64,000 bases of DNA, taken from positions 85,661 to 149,660 of the forward strand of contig NZ_JAOWIF010000021.1 of the NCBI RefSeq assembly GCF_030332225.1, given 5' to 3'. Each line of letters opens with the position of its first letter. Position 1 is the stretch's first letter. Below, one piece after another: positions 36,437 through 45,522 of the stretch. Under the pieces are notes generated by a model. That model worked only from the letters and a program-made list of their open reading frames with translations, did no database searches and was not told the DNA's origin. Source of the DNA: Citrobacter sp. Cu233. GTDB lineage: Bacteria > Pseudomonadota > Gammaproteobacteria > Enterobacterales > Enterobacteriaceae. Position numbers and translations under genes: made by a program.

Positions 36437-37225
36437 TTAAGCAGCCTGCGCGTTCTGTTCGACGCGGTTCATGCTGCGGTAGAGATGATCAAAACGATCG
36501 TTATCGAAGTGCTGGCTGCTGCCATCAAAGAAGACGTTGCCCTGACGCAGCGCGACAATGCGTTCGCAGTAGCGCAGGGCGTAATCCACCTGATGCAGCG
36601 TGACGACCACGGTAATACCGTCGGTCTGGTTGATGTCGCGCAGGGTGTCCATCACGATGCGCGCCGATTCCGGGTCCAGCGAGGCAATGGGCTCGTCGGC
36701 GAGGATCACTTTGGCCTGCTGCATTAGCGCGCGGGCGATGGCGACGCGCTGCTGCTGTCCGCCGGAGAGCGTGGAAACGCGCTGATAGGCAAAGTGCGCC
36801 ATACCCACGCGGGTCAGCGCCTGTAACGCGCGCTGCTTCTGTTCCTGGCTAAACCAGCTAAAGCAGGTGCGCCAGAACGGTGTGCTACCGAGCGCGCCAA
36901 TCAGCACGTTCTCCAGCACGGTCAGGCGGTTCACCAGATTGAACTGCTGGAAGATGTAGCCGGTGTGGGCACGGCTTTTGCGGATGTCGCGCGCCAGTCG
37001 GCCTTCACGTTGAACGGTACGGCCTAATAGCTCGACGTGACTGCCCGGTGATTTATCACCGGTAATCAAGCCGCTTAAATGACGTAAAAGGGTGGATTTG
37101 CCGGAGCCTGATGGCCCAAGCAGAGCCACCATCTCACCGGCACAGATATTCAGATCAACCGCATTAAGCGCCTGATGTTGATTGAAGGATTTGGAGAGTT
37201 TCTCGACGCGAATAACCGTTTGCAT
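36437..37225 (-). CDS. phnC: Phosphonate ABC transporter ATPase PhnC
   Basis: A 262-residue ABC ATPase, first gene of the phn operon: Walker [10 protein letters not shown] (about residues 37-45), signature [13 protein letters not shown], Walker [13 protein letters not shown] and H-loop LHQVDYA. It energises phosphonate uptake through PhnE. It is preceded by AGGGAGG and a Pho-box-like region. Confidence 0.95.
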   Translation of the reverse strand: MQTVIRVEKLSKSFNQHQALNAVDLNICAGEMVALLGPSGSGKSTLLRHLSGLITGDKSPGSHVELLGRTVQREGRLARDIRKSRAHTGYIFQQFNLVNRLTVLENVLIGALGSTPFWRTCFSWFSQEQKQRALQALTRVGMAHFAYQRVSTLSGGQQQRVAIARALMQQAKVILADEPIASLDPESARIVMDTLRDINQTDGITVVVTLHQVDYALRYCERIVALRQGNVFFDGSSQHFDNDRFDHLYRSMNRVEQNAQAA

Positions 37226-37260
37226 GATGCGGCCTCCCTAAAAAAGTGGCCCCATCGTGG

Positions 37261-37292
37261 CGGATTAATGTGACGTTTTCGTTAAAGGAAAG
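37261..37292 (-). promoter_or_regulatory. Pho-box-like promoter region of the phn operon
   Basis: On the minus strand, 35-67 bases before phnC, the segment CTTTCCTTTAACG-AAAACGTCACA-TTAATCCG aligns with the PhoB-bound region of E. coli phnC as I remember it (11-base repeats with GTCAC cores). PhoB activation under phosphate starvation is therefore expected. Confidence 0.6.
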
Positions 37293-37357
37293 TTACTTGG
37301 CGATGAAGAGTTGAGCGATATTTGATGACAGTCCGGGAGGACGAGCCTCCCGTTACA

Positions 37358-37807
37358 TCACTCGGTAGGGGGTTGCTGTTGCTTGACGACGTTGATCATC
37401 CACGGCACGCCGTACTGGTCGGTCACTTTACCGAAACCATGTGCCCAGAAGGTCTCCTGCCAGTCCATTTCAATTTGTCCTTGTGCGGCCAGGTTATCAA
37501 ACCAGCGCTTCCCTTCATCGACATTTTGCGTGTCGAGAACCAGCGTGAAGCCGGAGTAGTGGGCTTTTCCGGTGGCGACGCTATCGCTCATCATAATGTC
37601 GCTGCCCGCAATACGTAGGTTGGCATGGGCGATGGCGGTATCGGGGAATTTCATTCCGGAAGGGCAACCTTCTTCGCTGTCCTGCGCCGATTTGGGCATT
37701 TCACCGAAGTTGATTTTGTAGAGAAGTTCAGCGCCTAATGTTTTTTGGTAGTACGCAATGGCGTCAGCGCAGTTGCCTGCGAATGAGATGTAGGGACTTA
37801 ACGGCAT
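37358..37807 (-). CDS. yjdN: VOC-fold metalloprotein YjdN (PhnB)
   Basis: A 149-residue vicinal oxygen chelate (glyoxalase/DUF1338-like PhnB) protein with the start MPLSPYISFAGNCADAIAYYQ, the motif GSDIMMSD and the C-terminal WMINVVKQ. Although named phnB in the past, it is not needed for phosphonate use in E. coli. ATG 37807 follows GAGGTAAAG and matches the E. coli start. It is transcribed separately from phnC. Confidence 0.92.
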   Translation of the reverse strand: MPLSPYISFAGNCADAIAYYQKTLGAELLYKINFGEMPKSAQDSEEGCPSGMKFPDTAIAHANLRIAGSDIMMSDSVATGKAHYSGFTLVLDTQNVDEGKRWFDNLAAQGQIEMDWQETFWAHGFGKVTDQYGVPWMINVVKQQQPPTE

Positions 37808-37852
37808 GATCTTTACCTCGGGTAAGAGAAGCCAGTTAAGTGTAGATGCCGT

Positions 37853-37893
37853 GTACAAAAATAAACCAGGCGGGAAGTATGGGCTTCCCGCCT
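37853..37893 (-). terminator. Terminator after yjdM
   Basis: On the minus strand the 10-bp stem AGGCGGGAAG/CTTCCCGCCT with a 6-base loop is followed by GGTTTATTTTTG. It lies between yjdM and yjdN and probably ends the yjdM transcript. Confidence 0.75.
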
Positions 37894-37910
37894 GACAAAT
37901 GATCTGATGT

Positions 37911-37941
37911 AGGCGCTGATAAGCGCAGCGCCATCAGGCAA
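37911..37941. repeat. Single REP-like hairpin downstream of yjdM
   Basis: TGATGTAGGCGCTGATAAGCGCAGCGCCATCAGGCA pattern (only the ends given as TGATG/CATCA) forms an imperfect palindrome 7 bases after the yjdM stop, as is common for enterobacterial REP sequences. Confidence 0.6.
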
Positions 37942-37947
37942 GTGAAA

Positions 37948-38283
37948 TCAGTTCTTTTTCACAAACTCGGATTTCAGCTTCATTGGACCAAAGCCATCAA
38001 TTTTGCAATCGATGTTGTGGTCGCCTTCAACCAGGCGGATATTCTTCACTTTGGTACCGATCTTCAGCATGGAAGAGCTACCTTTTACCTTCAGATCTTT
38101 TACTACGGTAACGCTGTCGCCATCGGCGAGCAGGTTACCGTTAGCATCTTTAACGATCAGTTCGTCGCTGTCCTGAGCGGGTTCAGCGTCGTTCCATTCG
38201 TGAGCGCATTCCGGGCAGATGAACATGCCGTTATCTTCGTAAGTGTATTCGGAGTTGCATTGTGGGCAGTGTGGTAATGACAT
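37948..38283 (-). CDS. yjdM: Zinc-ribbon protein YjdM (PhnA)
   Basis: A 111-residue PhnA-family protein. The N-terminus has a zinc ribbon (CPQCNSEY ... CPECAHEW, residues 6-31), and the rest is an SH3-like PhnA domain ending [10 protein letters not shown]. Despite the old name it is not a phosphonoacetate hydrolase in enterobacteria and its role is unsettled. ATG 38283 matches the E. coli N-terminus MSLPHCP; the 37 upstream in-frame codons are promoter DNA. Confidence 0.93.
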   Translation of the reverse strand: MSLPHCPQCNSEYTYEDNGMFICPECAHEWNDAEPAQDSDELIVKDANGNLLADGDSVTVVKDLKVKGSSSMLKIGTKVKNIRLVEGDHNIDCKIDGFGPMKLKSEFVKKN

Positions 38284-38825
38284 GTGGATTTCCTCAAAAG
38301 TCAGCAGGGGCAAAAGCGCCCAAAAGTTGGCAGATTGCCGAAAAAGGCCGCAATTATACATAAAATCCCTGCTTTTGTCGGGGCTACAGGCCAATTATGC
38401 GCAACTATCTGTTGTGGCGTCGGGTTGCTTTCACGTCTATGAAAACCAGAAGGAATATTTTTTAAGGGAAATTGCTACGTTTAGTTATTTAAGATAAGGT
38501 GAGGCGAAACACCCGATATTCATAGGTAACATGGCTTACAGGATAGCTAAGTCATTGTGAGTGAATACTTTGCGACCCCTTAATTTTGGTAGGGGAATTA
38601 AGCTGGCATTCTTTAAAACTGAACTACTCTGTTTATCTTTCTTACTTAATATAGTCAGTGAGAGGCATCAGGCCAGCAGTTATACGATAAATTTTATTTT
38701 AATAATATCAGCTGGTTGTTTTAATTTTAATTATTTCCACACGTAATTATAAAAGCCGAAGATCTATAAATAAAACGATTTGGCTAAATAAAAGTAATGC
38801 TATTTGCGTTAAGGAAAGATTTTCC
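38284..38825. other. yjdM-crfC divergent intergenic region
   Basis: These 542 bases hold no convincing gene. The DNA is AT-rich, especially 38580-38820, and should carry the divergent promoters of yjdM and crfC. A short plus-strand frame (38561-38746) lacks a ribosome site and was not accepted. No tRNA, repeat or strong hairpin was seen. Confidence 0.5.
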
Positions 38826-41183
38826 ATGTACACACAGACAATTTATGAATTAAGTCAGGAAGCTGAACGCTTACTGATGCTCTCTCTTGAACATCTCCGG
38901 CAATTGCAGAAATTGCCAATGACCTCGGCGAATGATGTCATGGTGAAAAAAGGAGAGCATAGTGGACAGGTTGTTCAGCCCCTGCATTTCAGCGCTCGTG
39001 GCATGGATGTCCAGCAGGCAACGCTCAACAATGAACTGCGAAAGATTACCCGTCTGGAAATGGTTCTGGCTATCGTCGGTACGATGAAGGCGGGAAAGTC
39101 GACGACGATTAACGCGATTGTCGGAACCGAGGTTTTACCTAATCGTAATCGCCCGATGACGGCGTTACCGACCCTTATCCGCCATACACCGGGACAGAAA
39201 GAGCCGGTGCTGCATTTTTCGCATGTCGCGCCAATTGACGCCTTAATGAAAGTATTACAGCAGCGCGTGCGGGAATGCGATCGTCAGCGTTTGGCTCAGG
39301 CGCTGGAAATAGACAAGGATATGAATGCCCTGCTTCAACATATTGAAAACGGCGTGGCATTTGAACGGTATTATCTTGGTGCACAACCCATTTTCCATTT
39401 TCTCAAGAGCCTGAACGATCTGGTGCGTTTGTCTAAAGCGCTGGAGGTGGATTTTCCGTTTACCGCCTATGCTGCAATTGAACATATTCCGGTTATTGAG
39501 GTTGAGTTCGTGCATCTGGCCGGGCTGGCCAGTTATCCGGGACAATTGACGCTGCTGGATACACCCGGGCCGAATGAGGCCGGACAACCACACTTACAAC
39601 AGATGCTCAATGAACAGCTGGCCCGGGCTTCAGCGGTACTGGCGGTGATGGATTATACCCAACTGAAGTCGATTTCGGATGAGGAAGTCCGTCAGGCCAT
39701 TATGGCGGTTGGAAAATCAGTACCGCTGTATGCACTGGTTAACAAATTCGATCAGAAAGACCGCAACAGCGATGATGAAGAGCAGGTGCGGGCGTTAATT
39801 TCCGGCACGTTGATGAAAGGCGGTATTACGCCTGAACGTATTTATCCGGTCTCCTCAATGTGGGGATATCTGGCCAACAGGGCACGCCATGAACTAGTGA
39901 ACAATGGGCGCTTGCCGGATCATCAGGAGCAGCGCTGGGTCCAGGACTTTGCCGAAGCGGCACTCGGCAGGCGCTGGCGTACCACCGATCTTGATGATAA
40001 AGAACATATTCGACATGCCGCCGATCTGCTTTGGGAAGACTCACTATTTGAACAACCGATTCAGAAAGTGATCCATGCTGCCTACGCTAATGCCTCACTG
40101 TATGCGCTCCGCTCGGCATCACACAAGCTATTGAACTATTCGCAAAGCGCACACGAATATCTGGAATTTCGCGCCCACGGCTTAACCGTAGCCTATGAGC
40201 AGTTGCGGATGAACATCGCGCATATTGAAGATGACATGCAACAGTTGCAGATAAGCCAGGCGCGGGTGGGTGACGAGGTCAGTCACGAGGTTGAGCTGGC
40301 ACTGGAGGCTGCTGCCGGCTATCTGAATCAGCAGCAGACCGAGATTCTGTGCGGTATTAATACGTTCTTTGTTAAAGAAAACGTGCTGATGATGTCACAA
40401 CATGGCATGGGGGCTGCCATTGCGACGGCGGAAATGGCCGGTGATATGCTGGTGTTGCATGACGAGGGGCAAGCGAAAATTGTGTTAGATAAAATCCGCT
40501 CCTCCTGCGAGGTTGTCCTGCTGGCGGCGCAGGAGAGTATCAGCCGGGATCTGGCGCTGCGTTTTGAGGAACTTGAATCGACGCTATCCCGGGCGCTGAA
40601 TGACGCTATGCGGCCTATTGAGCAACGGGTGAAAGAGGATCTGAACCATGCCGGATTTCGGGCGCGGATCCGTTTTCCTGCTTTTCATGCGTCGATGTTT
40701 AATTTCAATACACGTCAGTTGTTTAACGAGGCTATTGAACAGGATATCCCGGCGGATAATGCCTCGTCCACCGGCGGTGTTGTACGTGACACGTTCTCAC
40801 GTTGGTTGAATCAGCCAAACTGGGGATGGAATGATTACGTCGAAACAAAAACGCGTTATCTCATTGATATGGGCGCGTTGCACAAGAACCTTGTCCATTA
40901 TGTCACTCAGTTTTGCCAACAAATTCGTAAAGCTTTAGTTGCTCAGGTCGATATTTCCGTTACGGCAGGCATGGCCACGTTTTTTGCTGATTTTTCACTG
41001 TGTCTGACACAATTGCAGACGAGCCTGCGCGAGAGTCTGACCCTGCGCCAGCAAAATGAATCGGCGGTGAACGCAATGAATGAACAATTGCAGCATCGTA
41101 TTGCGACGGCGGCATGGATTTATGAAGATTCCCGCTTGCTGCGTGACGATATCCACACCCTTTTTGCAACCGAGCATACATGA
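38826..41183 (+). CDS. crfC: Dynamin-like GTPase CrfC (YjdA), clamp-binding sister replication fork colocalisation protein
   Basis: A 785-residue dynamin-family GTPase: G1 GTMKAGKST (about residues 84-92), G2 Thr in NRPMTALPT, G3 DTPGPNEAG (about 243-251), G4 NKFD (about 306-309), then long helical stalk regions. In E. coli CrfC binds the DNA polymerase clamp and keeps nascent sister DNA of separated forks together. The protein seems about 40 residues longer than the E. coli form as I remember it, mainly by extra residues at 45-65 and about 500-530. It overlaps yjcZ by 4 bases, so the two are co-translated. Confidence 0.92.
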   Translation: MYTQTIYELSQEAERLLMLSLEHLRQLQKLPMTSANDVMVKKGEHSGQVVQPLHFSARGMDVQQATLNNELRKITRLEMVLAIVGTMKAGKSTTINAIVGTEVLPNRNRPMTALPTLIRHTPGQKEPVLHFSHVAPIDALMKVLQQRVRECDRQRLAQALEIDKDMNALLQHIENGVAFERYYLGAQPIFHFLKSLNDLVRLSKALEVDFPFTAYAAIEHIPVIEVEFVHLAGLASYPGQLTLLDTPGPNEAGQPHLQQMLNEQLARASAVLAVMDYTQLKSISDEEVRQAIMAVGKSVPLYALVNKFDQKDRNSDDEEQVRALISGTLMKGGITPERIYPVSSMWGYLANRARHELVNNGRLPDHQEQRWVQDFAEAALGRRWRTTDLDDKEHIRHAADLLWEDSLFEQPIQKVIHAAYANASLYALRSASHKLLNYSQSAHEYLEFRAHGLTVAYEQLRMNIAHIEDDMQQLQISQARVGDEVSHEVELALEAAAGYLNQQQTEILCGINTFFVKENVLMMSQHGMGAAIATAEMAGDMLVLHDEGQAKIVLDKIRSSCEVVLLAAQESISRDLALRFEELESTLSRALNDAMRPIEQRVKEDLNHAGFRARIRFPAFHASMFNFNTRQLFNEAIEQDIPADNASSTGGVVRDTFSRWLNQPNWGWNDYVETKTRYLIDMGALHKNLVHYVTQFCQQIRKALVAQVDISVTAGMATFFADFSLCLTQLQTSLRESLTLRQQNESAVNAMNEQLQHRIATAAWIYEDSRLLRDDIHTLFATEHT

Positions 41184-42064
41184 CTAACGTGTTACTGGAA
41201 GGCCCAGGGCGGACGCTGGAGTGCGTCTACCCGAAGTTTATGGTCGATCTGGTTCAGGGAGATGAAACCAAACGTTCCGGCGGTTTTCTGCAGCAGCAGC
41301 GGTTGCGTGCGCGCCTGACGCAGGAAGTGTTATCCCAGACGCAACTGCGGGCATGGGTGATGGCGGGGGTATCCAGCGAACACCTGGTGATGCGCCTTAA
41401 GCTGGTGGAAAAGCTGGCGGGTACTATCGATCCTGGTCACCTGGCGCTGGCACGTATTGCCGAGCGACTGGTGTTTTTACAACAAACTGAACAGCCACGC
41501 GGCCAATCAACTCCCGGCGTGATGCAGCAATTAATGTCACTGGCGGACGGGTTTGCCCAACGTAGCGCATATAAAGAGAAAGCGCTGACGCAACGTGGGC
41601 TGACCGTGCAGGCAGGCGAACACAGTGAACAGATTTTTACTCGCTGGCGGGCTGGGGCGTATGACGGCTGGTCATTACCCGGACGCTGCTTTGTTGCGCT
41701 GGAGGAACTGCGCTGGGGTGCCTTTGGTGATGCCTGTCGGCTGGCGAATGCCGATGTTGTGTCGATGCTAAAAGACAATTTACGCACAATGGCTGCCCAG
41801 ACGCTGGCACACAGCGTGAATGCGGCACCTACTACGCGCCATTATTATCATCAATGGCTGAGTTCACCTGCAGTTGGGGGTTCGAGCGAACATAACGATC
41901 TGCTGAGTTGGCTGGGTGACTGGTGTGATGCACAGCGCCATCCGGTGAGCTGGTCGGTGACGCAGCGTTGGCAGAATGTGGCGTTGGGGATGCCGAGGCT
42001 GTGTTCGGCAAAGCGACTGGTTGATGCGATGGTTGAAGAGATTTTTGCACCGTCCCCCCTCTGA
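41180..42064 (+). CDS. yjcZ: CrfC-partner protein YjcZ
   Basis: A 294-residue protein that starts MTNVLLEGPGRTLECVYPKF as E. coli YjcZ does. It has no signal peptide or membrane helix and no recognised catalytic motif; much of it is predicted helical. It is always found as the second gene of the crfC unit, with an ATGA overlap, so a role with the dynamin-like protein is likely. In E. coli, extra copies of yjcZ have been linked to motility effects; the mechanism is unknown. Confidence 0.9.
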   Translation: MTNVLLEGPGRTLECVYPKFMVDLVQGDETKRSGGFLQQQRLRARLTQEVLSQTQLRAWVMAGVSSEHLVMRLKLVEKLAGTIDPGHLALARIAERLVFLQQTEQPRGQSTPGVMQQLMSLADGFAQRSAYKEKALTQRGLTVQAGEHSEQIFTRWRAGAYDGWSLPGRCFVALEELRWGAFGDACRLANADVVSMLKDNLRTMAAQTLAHSVNAAPTTRHYYHQWLSSPAVGGSSEHNDLLSWLGDWCDAQRHPVSWSVTQRWQNVALGMPRLCSAKRLVDAMVEEIFAPSPL

Positions 42065-42102
42065 ATCACTGAGAAGGGACGGCGAGTGATGTGTAGCCCG
42101 AC

Positions 42103-43101
42103 TTAGTGGTGCAGCGAGTCTGCCGGTGTGGTTGCCGTTTCTGCGGCGACCGGCGCTTTGTTAAACCGTTTGGCGTACAGTGCCGTGATAATTGGCACCA
42201 GAATCGCAGTCACTATCACGCTGGCAGCGACCAGAGCAGTTGCCGAAGCGGCAACCGGTTCAAATGCCGGGTTAATCTGGGCGATGATGACTGGGTTCGC
42301 CACTGCAGCGCCAGCCGCAGAAGAGGCGGCGACACCTGCCGTACCGTTCCCGCCACCAATGACGCGGTCAGCAATAATCAGCGGGATACCGGTGATAACG
42401 ATGACGGCCACACCCAGCAGGATACCCAGCAGACCGGTATCAACGATGACGCTCAGGTTAATGGTGTTACCCAGTGCGAAGCCGAAGAACGGAATCAGTA
42501 CTGGTGTCGCTTTGCTAAAGAAGGCTCGCAGGTCGTGATCCAGGTTGCCCAGTGTAAAGCCAATCAGGAACGGCAGGACCGCGCCGATGAAATGGTGTGG
42601 CTCAAAAGAGGCCAGGCCGGCAGAGCCCAGAATGACCATGGTCATTAACGGACCGGACTCCAGAGACATCAAAACAAATGCGCCAGACTCTTCTTTCGTA
42701 CCGTACTGATTCATCAGACTGGCGTACAATCCCCCGTTGGTCATGTCCATTGCTGAGACAATTGCCAGTACGGAAAGACCTGCAAAGAACCCTGTTTGAA
42801 TGCCTGTATCAGGAATAAATGAAGCGGCAATCATTGCCACTGCCCAGGCTACGGCTATTTTGGTTAATACCAATGTACCTGACTTGCGTAATACTGTACC
42901 GGTTGCTCGCAAATCAATTGATGCACCGATACAAAAAAACCATACCGCCAGAATCGGAACTGTCCCGCTGATCATACCTTTGGTAAACGAACCGAAATAC
43001 GCGCCCGTATCGGGAGCTAACGTATTTAACACTGCGCCTAATAACAGAGGAATCAACATCATTCCGCCGGGGATGCGTTCAATCGTGGCTTTAATTTTCA
43101 T
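42103..43101 (-). CDS. kdgT: 2-keto-3-deoxygluconate permease (KdgT family)
   Basis: A 332-residue KdgT-family proton symporter of about ten membrane helices, starting [22 protein letters not shown]. Conserved blocks include [19 protein letters not shown] (about residues 112-130) and [20 protein letters not shown] (about 249-268). It imports 2-keto-3-deoxygluconate, the product of pectin and unsaturated uronate breakdown. ATG 43101 follows AGGACG; 13 codons upstream were rejected. E. coli K-12 has no such gene at this spot (its kdgT is near rha), so this is an accessory insertion or a lineage-specific paralogue between yjcZ and proP. Confidence 0.88.
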   Translation of the reverse strand: MKIKATIERIPGGMMLIPLLLGAVLNTLAPDTGAYFGSFTKGMISGTVPILAVWFFCIGASIDLRATGTVLRKSGTLVLTKIAVAWAVAMIAASFIPDTGIQTGFFAGLSVLAIVSAMDMTNGGLYASLMNQYGTKEESGAFVLMSLESGPLMTMVILGSAGLASFEPHHFIGAVLPFLIGFTLGNLDHDLRAFFSKATPVLIPFFGFALGNTINLSVIVDTGLLGILLGVAVIVITGIPLIIADRVIGGGNGTAGVAASSAAGAAVANPVIIAQINPAFEPVAASATALVAASVIVTAILVPIITALYAKRFNKAPVAAETATTPADSLHH

Positions 43102-43802
43102 AAACGTCCTCATGTCTTGTCGCAGGTTATAAACGCGCAAGAAAGTAAAAATTATTTAAATTCAAAATGTTACTTGTGAGTTTTAACAGAGAAAACGGCT
43201 ATCTCTTTGTTTTATAAAATCTAACGCGGCATACGTTGAGCGTGCTACTGCTCCCAGGGATATTGCGTCTGGAATTAGTTTGCATTCATAGGAACGTTGA
43301 TTCAATCAAAATAAAACGATGTTTTAGTTATCTTCATCACATATTCCGAGCAAAGATCATTACAGGTTCAGATTATTAAAAAACCTGTGATCTTTTTGTG
43401 AAGGGATTAGGTGAATTTTTTGCTAGCAGATTAATAGTGACTTCTGTGATTGTTGAGGAAACCAAGCGATTTATTCTTGTAATTAATTTTCTATAAATCG
43501 CAAGCATTTCATGTAAAAAAGCTGACTGAGAATGACCTTATTTACGCAGGTTGACGAAATGAAAAACTATGTGTGAAGTTGATCACACATTTAAACACTG
43601 TTAGGGTAAAGAGGTCATTAACCGCCCAATCAGGCGTCAACAGGTTCGGTTGTACTGCTCATGATCAGTCAGTGTAAGTAAACCTGCTACGCTTGTTACA
43701 GGGATTGCGCCTGTGCAATCCCCGCTCGGCGATGACCTTAGCGCATACGGCGTTGGGAGACTCGATCTGTAGCGCGACAGGGCTAAGTCTATGAGGACTG
43801 GT
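43102..43802. other. kdgT-proP intergenic region with proP P1/P2 promoters
   Basis: A 701-base divergent region without genes. The part nearest kdgT (43140-43520) is AT-rich and should hold the kdgT promoter; no clear KdgR box was seen. The proP-proximal part matches the E. coli proP regulatory region: a perfect CRP core at 43572-43587 and, closer to the gene (about 43620-43700), the stretch that in E. coli holds the sigma-S/Fis-dependent P2 promoter. Confidence 0.6.
43569..43590 (+). promoter_or_regulatory. CRP binding site at proP P1
   Basis: TGTGA-AGTTGA-TCACA is a perfect CRP core with the required 6-base spacer. E. coli proP P1 is CRP-controlled through the equivalent site, and the flanking bases (CTATG ... 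CATTTAAACACTG) agree with that promoter as I remember it. Confidence 0.85.
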
Positions 43803-45305
43803 ATGCTAAAAAGGAAAAAAATAAAGCCAATTACGCTTCGCGACGTCACCATTATTGATGACGGAAAACTGCGAAAAGCCATTACCGCAGCGTCGCTAGG
43901 TAATGCAATGGAGTGGTTTGATTTTGGTGTTTATGGGTTTGTTGCTTACGCATTAGGTAAAGTGTTCTTCCCGGGGGCTGACCCCAGCGTGCAGATGGTT
44001 GCTGCACTTGCTACCTTCTCCGTTCCCTTTCTGATTCGACCGCTTGGCGGATTGTTCTTCGGTATGCTCGGCGATAAATACGGTCGCCAAAAGATCCTGG
44101 CTATCACGATTGTGATTATGTCGATCAGTACCTTCTGTATTGGGTTGATCCCGTCGTATGCGTCTATTGGTATCTGGGCACCAATCCTGCTGCTGTTGTG
44201 TAAGATGGCACAGGGCTTTTCGGTCGGCGGAGAGTATACCGGCGCGTCGATTTTTGTCGCAGAGTATTCCCCGGACCGTAAGCGTGGATTTATGGGCAGT
44301 TGGCTGGACTTCGGCTCTATTGCCGGGTTTGTGCTGGGGGCCGGTGTCGTCGTCTTGATCTCGACCGTCGTCGGTGAAGACAACTTCCTTGAATGGGGTT
44401 GGCGTATTCCGTTCTTCCTGGCACTACCGTTAGGGCTGATTGGTCTGTATCTGCGCCATGCTCTGGAAGAAACCCCTGCGTTTCAGCAGCATGTCGACAA
44501 GCTGGAGCAGGGCGATCGTCAGGGTCTGCAGGAAGGACCGAAGATTTCGTTTAAAGAAATTGCGACTAAACACTGGCGTAGCCTGCTGGCGTGCACCGGT
44601 CTGGTGATTGCGACCAACGTCACCTACTACATGCTGCTCACCTATATGCCGAGCTACCTGTCGCATAACCTGCACTACTCTGAAGATCACGGTGTGCTGA
44701 TTATTATCGCCATTATGATTGGTATGCTGTTTGTGCAGCCGGTGATGGGCCTGCTGAGTGACCGCTTCGGGCGTCGTCCGTTTGTGATCATGGGCAGTAT
44801 TGCGCTGTTTGTGCTGGCAATCCCGGCATTTATTCTGATTAACAGCAATGTCATCGGCCTGATTTTCGCCGGGTTGCTGATGCTGGCGGTGATCCTCAAC
44901 TGCTTCACCGGGGTCATGGCATCAACGTTACCCGCGATGTTCCCGACACATATTCGTTACAGTGCGCTGGCCGCCGCGTTTAACATTTCGGTACTGGTTG
45001 CAGGCTTGACGCCGACGCTGGCTGCCTGGCTGGTGGAAAGTTCGCAGAATCTGATGATGCCTGCTTACTATCTGATGGTGATTGCGGTCGTGGGGTTAAT
45101 TACCGGTGTGACCATGAAAGAGACTGCCAATCAGCCGTTGAAAGGGGCGACACCTGCGGCTTCGGATATTCAGGAAGCGAAAGAAATTCTCGGTGAGCAC
45201 TACGATAACATTGAGCAGAAAATCGAAGACATCGATCAGGAAATTGCTGAGCTACAGGTTAAGCGTTCGCGCCTGGTCCAGCAGCATCCGCGTATTGATG
45301 AGTAA
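43803..45305 (+). CDS. proP: Osmosensing proline/glycine betaine-H+ symporter ProP
   Basis: A 500-residue MHS-family MFS symporter, same length as E. coli ProP, with the start MLKRKKIKPITLRDVTIIDD, the loop signature GDKYGRQKILAI and twelve membrane helices. The long cytoplasmic C-terminus (about residues 455-495) has heptads (NIEQKIEDIDQEIAELQVK) that form the antiparallel coiled coil tuning osmolality activation. It imports proline, betaine and ectoine at high osmolality. ATG 43803 was used, not the ATG four codons upstream. Confidence 0.96.
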   Translation: MLKRKKIKPITLRDVTIIDDGKLRKAITAASLGNAMEWFDFGVYGFVAYALGKVFFPGADPSVQMVAALATFSVPFLIRPLGGLFFGMLGDKYGRQKILAITIVIMSISTFCIGLIPSYASIGIWAPILLLLCKMAQGFSVGGEYTGASIFVAEYSPDRKRGFMGSWLDFGSIAGFVLGAGVVVLISTVVGEDNFLEWGWRIPFFLALPLGLIGLYLRHALEETPAFQQHVDKLEQGDRQGLQEGPKISFKEIATKHWRSLLACTGLVIATNVTYYMLLTYMPSYLSHNLHYSEDHGVLIIIAIMIGMLFVQPVMGLLSDRFGRRPFVIMGSIALFVLAIPAFILINSNVIGLIFAGLLMLAVILNCFTGVMASTLPAMFPTHIRYSALAAAFNISVLVAGLTPTLAAWLVESSQNLMMPAYYLMVIAVVGLITGVTMKETANQPLKGATPAASDIQEAKEILGEHYDNIEQKIEDIDQEIAELQVKRSRLVQQHPRIDE

Positions 45306-45371
45306 TGATGTCATTGCCTGATAGTATGCAGCTTTCAGGCCTACGGAGATTATGCTGAACCATTATATCAA

Positions 45372-45388
45372 CTTAAGGTTGGCTTAAT
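45372..45388 (+). promoter_or_regulatory. PmrA box upstream of pmrR
   Basis: CTTAAGGTTGGCTTAAT fits the PmrA consensus of two CTTAA(T/G) half-sites separated by five bases. It lies 45 bases before the pmrR hairpin/ribosome site, as expected for a directly activated promoter. Confidence 0.85.
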
Positions 45389-45402
45389 CTCCGTAAGGCA
45401 AA

Positions 45403-45428
45403 CTCTCCTCCAGATTATCGGAGGAGAG
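45403..45428 (+). promoter_or_regulatory. Hairpin that sequesters the pmrR ribosome binding site
   Basis: A perfect 9-bp stem CTCTCCTCC/GGAGGAGAG with an 8-base loop ends 4 bases before the pmrR ATG. The 3' arm is the Shine-Dalgarno sequence itself, so translation of pmrR should be low unless the stem is opened. Confidence 0.75.
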
Positions 45429-45432
45429 TGTC

Positions 45433-45522
45433 ATGAAAACCCGTATTTATGAAAGTTTGACCACCGTGTGCAGCGTACTGATTGTGAGCAGCTTTTTGTA
45501 CGTGTGGGTGAGCTCTTACTGA
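45433..45522 (+). CDS. pmrR: LpxT-inhibiting membrane peptide PmrR
   Basis: A 29-residue peptide, MKTRIYESLTTVCSVLIVSS followed by FLYVWVSSY, which is the Salmonella/E. coli PmrR peptide with small changes. It has one membrane helix (about residues 9-26). In Salmonella, PmrR is made under PmrA control and blocks LpxT, so that lipid A is not diphosphorylated and EptA can add phosphoethanolamine. A PmrA box lies 45-61 bases upstream. Its last 7 bases overlap the 3' end of basS on the opposite strand. It is too short for most gene callers. Confidence 0.88.
   Translation: MKTRIYESLTTVCSVLIVSSFLYVWVSSY

Noticed and set aside
38561..38746. 61-codon ORF between yjdM and crfC
   Set aside because: AT-rich intergenic DNA, no Shine-Dalgarno sequence and no similarity recognised.
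43141..43500. KdgR operator upstream of kdgT
   Set aside because: No convincing AATGAAACA-type palindrome could be found; the region is simply AT-rich.
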